From assembly GCA_973895155.1 (NCBI GenBank), contig OZ316893.1, forward strand, positions 17,050,001 through 17,114,000: a DNA stretch of 64,000 bases, read 5' to 3'. The translations under genes and the position numbers were made by a program. Each line of letters starts with the position of its first letter. The first letter of the stretch is position 1. Under the pieces are notes generated by a model that was given only the letters and a program-made list of their open reading frames with translations, was not told the origin of the DNA and did not search any database. The DNA comes from Marsupella aquatica. Taxonomy: Eukaryota; Marchantiophyta. Below are positions 10,179-19,153 of this stretch, one piece after another.

Positions 10179-13100
10179 CTACTTGTGATACAATTGCAAA
10201 ACCTGCAATACGTCACGGTGTCTAGAGAAACTCTCCAAAGGAATCACTTTGGTAAATGCGTCAGCCGGGTTGAGTTTACCATCAATCTTGACTAGCTCAA
10301 ACAAATTATCAGACACAGCCTGCCTGATAAAATGGTACCTGACGTCAATGTGTTTCACTCTGCTGTCCATCACCTGGTTCACAGCAAGGTGGAGCGCACT
10401 TTGACTATCACAATGGAGCTTCACATTCTCCTGTGACAATCCCATTTCAGTGATAAGTCTATCCAACCAAATCGCTTCCTTTGCTGCTTCCGCAGCTGCA
10501 ACATACTCCGCTTCTGTAGTAGACTGAGCAATACACTTCTGCAAAGTAGACCTCCAACTTATGCATCCACCGCCAAGTGTAAACACGTATCCTGTTGTTG
10601 ATCTCCTTTGGTCCAAATCTTGTCCATAGTTAGAATCAACATAGCCAATCAATGATTTAGCATTCTTTGCATTCGCATCAAATAAAAGACCATGATCCAC
10701 GGTACCCTTCAAGTACCTGATAATCCACTTCACTGCTTCCCAGTGTACCTTCCCTGGATTCGACATGTACCTGCTCACCTTGCCCATAGCCATGGCAAGA
10801 TCAGGTCTAGTGCAAGTCATCAAATACATGAGACTCCCCACTGCCTTGTCATACGGAACCTTTGACATCAACCCCTTCTCTGTGTCATCTGTAGGACAGA
10901 ACGCTGATGATAACTTGAAGTGTGGAGCCAACGGGGTACTTACTGGCTTGCTATTCCCCATGTTGAACCTTGCAATTACCTTCCTCGCATAACTGCTCTG
11001 CGTCAACCATAGCTTGCCAACCTCCAAGTCCCTAGTGATCTCCATACCCAAAATCCTCTTAGCTGGCCCTAAGTCCTTCATCTTAAACTCTGCACTAAGC
11101 AGTGCCTTGAGCTTAACAATCTCAGACCTATCATTGGCTGCAATTAGCATATCATCCACATAAAGTACTAAAACAATGAACCCAAAGACAACATTCTTTA
11201 CCGGTTTCAAATACACACAAGGGTCAAATACACTTCTGTGAAAACCTTGTGACCGAATCCAATCGTCAAACCGCTTGTTCCACTGTCTTGGTGACTGCTT
11301 CAACCCATACAAGGATTTCAGCAATCTGCAAACCAATTCCTCCTGTCCTCTCTTCACAAAACCTAGCTGTTGTCTCATGAAGATCACCTCTTCCAATGTA
11401 CCATAGAGGAAAGCTGTGACAACATCCATCTGATCTAGCAGCAGACCAAATATTACAACAAGTACACACAATAGTCGAATTGTAGAGTACTTAGCAACTG
11501 GTGAGAAGACCTCATTGTAATCCACACCTTTCTCTTGTGTGAATCCCTTTGCTACCAACCTAGCCTTGTAGACTTTCGATCCACCTCCTATGGAATTATC
11601 CTTCAGCTTGTAAATCCACTTGCTGTCCACCACTTGCTGACCCTTAGACAGCTTAACAAGCTCCCAAGTTTTGTTGTCCTTTAGTGACTGCATCTCCGTT
11701 TGCATTGCTGCAGTCCACTTCTGCTTCTCCTTTGAAGCACTTGCCTCATGAAATGAAGAAGGTTCTCTTTCTTCCAAAATTAACGCATCACCCTCATCAT
11801 CAACTGTAAAATCATCCTCTTGCAGTTGAGATGAATCAACCCACTGTCCATACCTTGGTGGAGCGCGTACAGTGCGACCAGATGTTCTTCTAGCCGATGA
11901 CTCCGGTTGATCTGCGTGTGCTGGTACAATTTGAAGCTCAACAGCATCCACTTGCTGCTCACCAGCATCAACAAACTCCTCTGGTTCCTCTGGCACAGGA
12001 ACCAACTCCATAATTGGAGCAACTCCTTCTCTCCGGTCATGCACCTCATAACCAATCTCCCCCTCAACGAGATCCGGGATAGGAGATTTTCCTTTGTCAG
12101 TACGGGAGACCTGAGTATTCTCCCCCTCCTTCAATAATCTGGATTCATTGAAGGAAACATCCCTACTGACAACGAGCTTACAGGCAATAGGATCCCATAG
12201 CCTATAGGCTTTCACACCACTTTGGTACCCAAGAAAAACACATTTCTTGGAGGTAGGATCCAACTTGGTCCTATTCTGCTTTGGTGTGAGAACATATGCA
12301 TCACTTCCAAAAACTACCAAGCCATGATAGTATGCTTGTCGCTTATAGCGTATCTCAAATGGCGTTTTGAAATTGATAGCACTAGAAGGAGAAAGATTTA
12401 CCAAATAAGCTGCGGTATTGACAGCTTCTGCCCAAAATTCTTGTGGTAAACCTGATTGGCTCAACATACTCCATGACCGCTCCAACAGTGTCCGATTGAG
12501 CCTCTCAGCGACACCATTCTGCTGCGGAGTATAAACTATGGTGAGATGGCGAGTTATCCCCTATTCTGAACAGTACTCTTCAAATTCCATTGAAGTGTAC
12601 TCCCCGCCGTTGTCTGACCTTAGACTCTTCACCCTTGTATCCAAACACTTGATCGTGTTTTCAGTTTGATTCTCCACCTGGGCCTTCCACTTCTTAAAAA
12701 TGGACAAGACATCAGACTTATTCGTCATAAAATAAATCCACACAAATCTTGAGTAATCATCAATAAATGATACATAGTACAACTTTCCAGAGTGTGAGGG
12801 AGTCGGGGATGGACCCCACACGTCACTATGTATGTACTCAAGAACCGCTTTGGAACGATGAGTTCCAACACCAAAAGCACGACGATGCTGCTTTCCAAGA
12901 ATGCAATGCTCACAAAACTCTAATTTACAAGATTGCAAATCAGAAATGAGTCCATTCTTCCGTAAGATAGCCAAACCCTTCTCACTCATGTGGCCTAGCC
13001 GTGAATGCCACAGTTGAGTCATCTCCTCGTGAGACTTGGTTACATTGGCCTCTCCACATACAGTATTGCCCTGTAACACATACAATTTTTTTTGTCTACT

Positions 13101-13451
13101 CCCCTTCAAAATCACTATCTCTCCCGACCTGACTTGAAGTTCACCATCAATAACGCTCCATTGATGACCATTTGAATCCAACACACCGAGTGAAATCAAA
13201 TTCTTACGCATGCCAGGTACATACCTGACTCCGGACACTGTGCGCACAGCGCCATCAAACATTTGAATCTTCACAGATCCAATTCCCTCAATTTGACAAG
13301 AGTGATCATTTCCCATCAGAACTGAACCGTTTGAAATAGAGTAAGAACTGAAAAACTCACGAATGTAACAAATATGAAAAGAGCAAGCACAATCAAGAAT
13401 CCACACATCATCTGCTTTCCTAGATGACGTGCACAGGGCATACCCCCGGCT
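10179..13451 (-). pseudogene. copia-1 pol: protease, integrase, reverse transcriptase, RNase H
   Basis: One reading frame, continuous with gag except for a TGA at 13452-13454 and a TAG at 12561-12563. The protease active site reads WILDCACSFHIC, a variant of the usual D-S/T-G type. Integrase has the HHCC finger (WHSRLGHM ... CEHCILGK) and DDE region (HSDVWGP, FIDDYSR, RSDNGGEY). RT follows (SKWIYKLK, RLVAKGFTQ, QMDVVTAFLYG, catalytic LYVDDMLIA), then RNase H (YVDSNYGQDLDQRRSTTGYV, STTEAEYVAA, DSQSALHLA). The TAG lies between the integrase DDE region and its PQQNGVAER block. The long RT-RNase H part (10179-12560) has no stop. Confidence 0.9.
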
Positions 13452-14393
13452 TCATAAAACATACTCATCATTGAGTAAATCAGCTTCTCCATCAGCCCTA
13501 GCCACATTTGCCGATGAAGTTTCCGCTGCCTTTCCCTTACAGTCTCGCTTGAAGTGTCCAACTTGGTTGCACTTCCAACATGTCACCTGCCTCCTCTGAG
13601 GGGATTTACCCTTGGACTTAGATCTGGATTTAGATCTAAACTGGGTTCTACGGTCCCCAGTTGGTCGCTGCATACTCCTCCCACGGTTAACATTGAGGGC
13701 AACACCAGATGATGAAGGCTGTGACGTGATGTGCATCTTCTGCTGAAGATCATCACTAAGCAGAGAACTTACCACGTCATTGTATGAAATGGTATCCCTA
13801 TCACGATGCAACAACACTCGTGATAGGGACTGGTAAGATGGAGGCAATGAACTAAGAAGCTGCAGAGCCTTCGTCTCATCATTCAAAGTCTCCCCAAGGT
13901 TTTCCAAGTCAACGACCATGTCGTTGAAAGCATCCACATGGTCTTGCAACTTCGTACCGGATTCCTTCATCCTGAAACTCATCAGTTTGTAGGAAGTGTA
14001 GAGCCGGTTCGACAACTCCTTGCGGTGATACTTGCTCTGCAATTCCGCAAACAAGGACATGCAATCCTTATGTGCACCCAAATGCTTGATGATGGGAGGC
14101 ATGAGATAGAGTGTAACACACCACACTCCCTGCTCCTGCATGCGGTCCCATTGTTTCTCATCAACATCGTCTTCACGAGGGCTCAGCAGTTGGCCCATCC
14201 CTGACGCATAGAGCACTCCCTTCACCTGCTTCTCCCATAGCAAGTAGTCAGAGCGCCCATCATACTTTGTCACTTCATACTTGGGTCCCCCAAGCTTGAA
14301 AGTCCCCATCTTCTTCTTTGGCACTACCGTGAGCTCCGGTAGTAGTACTGCTTCCTCCACCACACGCCGCACCGGTGATGGTATCGGTGTCAC
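13452..14393 (-). CDS. copia-1 gag
   Basis: 313 codons from an ATG. It contains a UBN2-type gag region (YDGRSDYLLWEKQVKGVL, LLSSLPPSYQSL), a basic RS/KS-rich stretch and a CCHC zinc knuckle, CWKCNQVGHFKRDC, near the C-terminus. It packages element RNA in the cytoplasmic particle. The frame runs straight into pol past the TGA at 13452, as expected for Copia elements with a single gag-pol polyprotein. Confidence 0.88.
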   Translation of the reverse strand: MTPIPSPVRRVVEEAVLLPELTVVPKKKMGTFKLGGPKYEVTKYDGRSDYLLWEKQVKGVLYASGMGQLLSPREDDVDEKQWDRMQEQGVWCVTLYLMPPIIKHLGAHKDCMSLFAELQSKYHRKELSNRLYTSYKLMSFRMKESGTKLQDHVDAFNDMVVDLENLGETLNDETKALQLLSSLPPSYQSLSRVLLHRDRDTISYNDVVSSLLSDDLQQKMHITSQPSSSGVALNVNRGRSMQRPTGDRRTQFRSKSRSKSKGKSPQRRQVTCWKCNQVGHFKRDCKGKAAETSSANVARADGEADLLNDEYVL

Positions 14394-15626
14394 GTGCTCT
14401 TCCTACTGCTCCTCTCTCTGCCCCTGAAACCTTCGCGGTGATCCTCGTGCTTCAAGTTCCACGTCTTCGAAAAACTCCTCCGAATCACTCATATAAGAAA
14501 ATCACAAAAAATGTTGTTTTTCACAACTTCTCAAAAAACTCAAAACTCAACACCGCCGCGTAGCCCACAAAGCTAGGAGTCCAATACTGAAAACCGAACT
14601 CAAAATCAAAATTTGACGGAAAAGTTATTCAATTTTCGGTCGAGGTGGGTAAAACCTTGGGAAACTCCCCCGTTTTGACCACCTCAGGGAATAACCGAAA
14701 TACCAAGTACAACCCGTTGTCGGAATTGCGATGTGATTGGTGCGCCGCGTTGCCAACTTCAATGGCTACGACCTCGCCGAAAAATAACCAAAAAAAGTTA
14801 CCGTTCGGCGGATGAAATCTTTGTCGGACGGTCAAAAAATAGCTCTCTGGTTTTTTGGAATATTCTATGACCCTTGTACAGGCCCTGTGGGAATTTTGGA
14901 AGAACAATCGAGGGGCTGACACGTGTCCTCGAACCCCCAAAACCCCCTACCACCCTTCGTCGTCGAAATCTGGTCGCGCGCGCAGAAAATACACACGGCA
15001 GAATGTACCCCTCGACACCAAACGCAAGATATCTCACTCGGGTTTTGACGAAATCAAGATCAGATTTGGAAACTAGACTCCGAGGCGGTGAAGATCGATA
15101 TAAGAAGCACCCAAAACGAGGAAAGAACGAGGGAGAAAAAAATTGGTAAAGATGACAGATTTCTCTCAATTGCCATAGCCAATTTCGAATCAGTTTTTCA
15201 AAGAGAAAAAAATGGTACCTTGTCAACAACGAATGTTGATCAATTGCACTTGGTACCGTCACCAAGTCCAACAAGGTAATTGATTTTGCTTAGCCTTCCT
15301 CTTTGCATCAAAGAGCCAATCCCGGACTCAAAACAATCGTCTTGCCTCAATCTCTTCGTTGAGTCAAAACACTTGACGCTTCTCCCTCCGAGTCGATTGC
15401 CAACTTTCTTCACAAAATCCAGAACGATGAAAACTTAGATCTCTCTGCACCACGAGCTCAGTTCAACGATTTCTTCACACCGTTAGAAAGCTCTTGCCCT
15501 GATCTATCCGTTGAGCCCATAAACTCCAAGTTCCATGCGACGGAACTCTGGGAAATCCACCGACACTCAACGCTGGAAAAAACCGTCATGAAATCCCGTC
15601 ACGAACACACGTCACCTCCCAAGCAT

Positions 15627-15638
15627 GCTCTGATACCA
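15627..15638 (-). other. copia-1 primer binding site
   Basis: TGGTATCAGAGC on the minus strand, two bases inside the 5' LTR. This is the standard plant PBS complementary to initiator tRNA-Met. Confidence 0.9.
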
Positions 15639-15640
15639 AT

Positions 15641-16097
15641 TGTTGAGCATAGATGACGATCGCAACGGCAAGCCCATGAACCATCCAATGCACAATAGTC
15701 GACACAAGAGATACGTGGTTCACCTCCTTGAGGCTACGTCCATGGGAACACACAAGAGAGCTTTACTGAACTCTAAGCCCGTTGGCTATACCGAGTCTCC
15801 ACAGTGTAAGCTCTCCCTATCTCTCAAGTGGCTCCATAACAATGAGCCTTGGTTCTACCTCTCCAAGCACACATGCCTCTTATGATATAGTGTGCAACTT
15901 AGTTGTACCTAACCACATAGTTGTACCTAATCACGTAGTTGTACCTAACCACATAGTTGTACCTAATCACGTAGTTGTACCTAACCACATAGTTGTACCT
16001 AATCACGTAGTTGTACCTAACCACGTAGTTGTACCAACCCACGTTGTTGTACCAACCACGTCATACCTAACCTAGACGTAAGAGTAAATACCCAACA
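15641..16097 (-). repeat. copia-1 5' LTR (457 bp) with expanded 18-bp repeat
   Basis: Nearly identical to the 3' LTR except for five extra 18-bp units around 15914-16003, alternating AACCACATA and AATCACGTA forms. A TSD (TCAGC) follows at 16098-16102. Confidence 0.93.
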
Positions 16098-16195
16098 TCA
16101 GCTTTCCCTTTTGCGCGAGGCTTCCGGCTTCGGTCAACGTGAACAACTGTGGTCTCACAGTTCATTTGCAATTCTGTTGTGGACTTATCTACATT

Positions 16196-16235
16196 GTCCG
16201 CTAGTCCCTGCTTCAGTCCGCTAGTCCCTGCTTCA
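16196..16235. repeat. 20-bp tandem duplication breaking the ParB-methyltransferase frame
   Basis: GTCCGCTAGTCCCTGCTTCA occurs twice in a row. With a single copy the minus-strand frame reads through KQGLAD into NVDKSTTE; with two copies it shifts into stops. Confidence 0.85.
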
Positions 16236-17421
16236 TGTCAGAAACAATATTGACTGGTATCTGGGACTTAGAGAGCTTGTGGAAAGCATCCTTTTCTCGG
16301 TGATCAAAGGGCGAGTCCCATCTGTCTGTATCTAGGTACCATGGACAGTGGGTTCTCTCCCATTCACTTAAAGGTCTCGCTGGGAAAATTCCCTGCGCGT
16401 GGTACATAGAGTACAAATCCGATAAATTGTCGCCTTCTGATATTACTGTCCACTTCTGAAAGGCGGCGGGATATGCCCAGAAGTAATCAGGTCTAGTTAC
16501 TTCCATGTGGATGTAAAATCGGTAGAGGTACCTTTTTGCTCAATTCTGGTTCTTGAAAGAGTAGTCCTCTTTGTCCGGATACTTCGAGGGCCACATTGTA
16601 TTAAAAAACTTACTCTTCACCGAGTCTCCGTATCTCTTGAAATCATTCGTAACTATATCAATGAGAGCTTTGAAAGATTCACATGCCCAGTCTTGCAAGC
16701 GATTCTCGGGAATGGTTTGTTGGACCTCCCGCAAAGCACACTGTAACATCCCCACTGCAATCCCCTCTACATTGTTCCACGTAATCCAGGTATGACACCA
16801 CTCTTTTACTGGATCATCATTCACGGTGTTCGGATGGAAGAATTGCCTTCGGAGCTCAGGATTGCAATGGGCGACAAGCAAAGTACTCCTGAGCTTGGGG
16901 TCGAGTGCGGAAACAGCAGTAAAAAGCCTGGCTTGGTCCATCGTACACAAGACGGTATCAGGTTTCTTCTCTCGCTTATTTCTCTCCGTCACAGCATACA
17001 TTTCTGCGCACGTAGATAGAAAGTCCTCAAATTCAGGACTCAACAAAGGAGTGATTTTTGATGTTTTCACTGCCCAGTCCTTGGTGGCCTCCTTCATCAT
17101 TACGGCATGCCTTGTGGAAACCTCCTTGGCCGACCAAGGGGTACCTAGGGCCGCAGCGGACTCCATGTCAAGCTTGAACTGGTTAGAATATGATTTAATT
17201 TTATTCTCACATAGAATATAGACAAGAGCCTCTTGAGGCATCTTCTTCGTGTACCAGGATCCTTTCCGCGTCTTCAGCCTGATCTGCTCAAACTTCTTAT
17301 AATTGGCAGGGTCGATGAATCAAAATCCTCTTGATTCGATCTGCGTCAAGGATCCATGACGGTTCGACCACGGCTTGTCCAAGCCTGAAGGAAAACAAAG
17401 GAATTAGAAAAACATTTAAGC

Positions 17422-17438
17422 AGCGACGGGCGCTAGTA
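17422..17438. promoter_or_regulatory. palindrome in a ParB-gene intron
   Basis: AGCGACGGGCGCTAGTA, a copy of the element palindrome with the CTAGTAAA extension, between exons of the ParB-like region. Confidence 0.65.
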
Positions 17439-18219
17439 AAACAATTCCTCTTAGAGATATGCTATAAAGATAAACTTACTGGTTCACGGTGTGCATCGCC
17501 GCTTCAATTTCAATCAGTGAACCCTTGTCCCCATTGAAGACAGTATAGAGCACTCACCGGTGGTATTTTGGGTTTTCTGGATTCTCCTTAGTGACAAGCA
17601 TCCAGGAGTACAACCGATGGTTCCCGTCAAAAACTAAGAACATCTTATCCTTCAGAACAAGAAAATCGGGGTCTGCCGCACATTCTTCCTCGAACTTTTT
17701 GTTTTCGGATATCCATATTGGATCCCAAGTATCACGAATTTCCTGTGTGCAAGTGAGCGTCACTCCCTCAGCGTCCGCCGGCTGAACATAAAACCTCATT
17801 CCTATCGACGAATTGTATCCCATACTACGAAAAGAGTCTTTCAACTTGTCAATGGAGGAGCTATCTTTCTGGATAGTGCGGACGACCTCCATGTGCACCA
17901 ACTGACACAGCAGAATCCTAGGAGGCTCCTTGTTAAACCCTCAGAAATCCTTCCCAAAGAACATGACATGTTTTGAAATAAGGTTGGTCTCCGAGAACGA
18001 GACATCTCCGATTGCAAATGTGTCAACATTCTCCATCTTTTTTTGCGTCGGCTTTGGAAACGAATTACTTGATACGGGAATAAGCGATGCGCTTGACCTC
18101 GTCACTCGACGTGTATACACCGAACCTGAAAATGAAGACTCAGAAGACTCGCAATAGCCACGATCACGATCCCCCACAACACTATACCCCCTCGACGAGG
18201 AGGGGACTACATCCATCAT

Positions 18220-19153
18220 CTCCCGCGATGAGTGTTGTACGAACGGTCGTACACTACAATTCTCACGATCGAGTACTGAATCTCCGTACCAAATTAACAG
18301 TTGATGGAGTATTATACCCGATTGATCAGTGCTATCTCCCTCGATGTAATCTATTTAAGAGACGTTACGATGAAATTGGGTATTACTTATCGTTAAAACA
18401 AAGCGACAATCTAAGAACTATGACAGATATTAATGTAGAATCCGCTAAACTGTTTTCGTGAAGATCACGCTAACCGTAGTTACCGTTAAATATTACCGTT
18501 GACCAGACTACTAAAACTTGGTAATGCAATGCTAGCGCCGGGCGCTAGTAAAATTTTAACCACATTGGTCATACAGTTTAATGTGTTCAATAGATAGCGC
18601 CCGACGCTACCCATTTCGTGGTCTATTAAAGGTTATGTTTTTGTCATAGTTTAGGCGATTTTTTTTGGAAATGAAGAACTTTAGGACGTAGGAAGTTAAA
18701 TTTCGTTCACATTTGGTCCTTAAATATGGTGTACCAATACTAGCGCCCGACGCTAGTACATATATCCCTAAATGGTGCCTAAATTTGGATGATATTGCAT
18801 GTTTAGATACAAAAAAGTAGACTTATTGGTGTCCACTATAATGCTAGCGCCCAGCGCTAGTCTGCTATGTGACTGGATTCTAACCTTATAAATCCTGGAA
18901 TTTTTGGTAGCGCCAGGCGGTGCTGAAATCATGTGAATTATCTTGGCCTATATGTGTTCATTTTGACACAATAAATATCCCTAACACCCGCACTTACCGG
19001 GGCAAAAGGACAAACTCTACATTTATGATTTCAACGGACACAATTCTATGTCGTATTCAAACAACTTTTATAACGGTCAGTCGTCTTCACGCATTAGTAT
19101 AAGCATTCCATTTGGGAGGAATTTTCTTTGTTGATTCCTTCATTTTCTCCACA
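18220..19153. promoter_or_regulatory. divergent promoter region of the Mutator-like element
   Basis: This spacer separates the start of the minus-strand ParB-methyltransferase gene (18219) from the start of the plus-strand transposase (19154). Its inner half holds the densest palindrome cluster. TATA-like AT-rich stretches occur (for example AGTATAAGC near 19096), but no transcription start can be fixed from sequence. No coding sequence is recognised. Confidence 0.6.
18532..18924. promoter_or_regulatory. palindrome cluster 3 (5 copies, divergent promoter)
   Basis: Copies at 18532-18548 (ctagcgccgggcgctag, near-perfect), 18596-18609 (agcgcccgacgcta), 18739-18757 (actagcgcccgacgctagt), 18846-18859 (agcgcccagcgcta) and 18909-18924 (agcgccaggcggtgct), all within 393 bp. 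Spacings are about 62, 146, 104 and 63 bases. Position between two divergent genes suggests an operator-like or nucleation site for an element-encoded DNA-binding protein; that is inference. Confidence 0.75.

Larger units (their letters stand above)
9622..16097 (-). mobile_element. copia-1: full-length Ty1/Copia retrotransposon in the ParB-methyltransferase gene
   Basis: 6,476 bp, with LTRs at both ends, exact 5-bp TSD, PBS, polypurine tract and one gag-pol frame on the minus strand. Domain order gag, protease, integrase, RT, RNase H is Copia. The insertion lies in a K/S-rich linker exon of the methyltransferase gene; the codons on both sides join in frame (KPRAKGKAD to TAVPSESTR) when the element and one TSD are removed. 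Only two in-frame stops interrupt gag-pol. Confidence 0.93.
16103..18219 (-). pseudogene. ParB-like half of the ParB-methyltransferase fusion gene
   Basis: Starts at the ATG at 18219 (MMDVVPSSSRG). A serine/basic-rich N-terminus is followed by a ParB-like region: QLVHMEVVRTIQKD, then KDKMFLVFDGNHRLYSWM (about 17650-17610), which matches the D-G-N-H-R-L core of ParB/Spo0J nuclease-fold domains. After LYTVFNGDKGSLIEIEAAM an intron (about 17483-17391) holds a palindrome. A helical segment follows (17330-16540: MPQEALVYILCENK ... LRSTLLVAHCNPELRRQFFHP), then MEVTRPDYFWAYPAAFQKW and the K/S-rich linker broken by copia-1. Lesions: TGA at 17941, 17554 and 16540, a frame change near 17320, and a 20-bp tandem duplication at 16196-16235 that shifts the frame. 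ParB-methyltransferase fusions are known in phages and bacterial mobile DNA; a role in marking or binding element DNA is inference. Confidence 0.6.
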
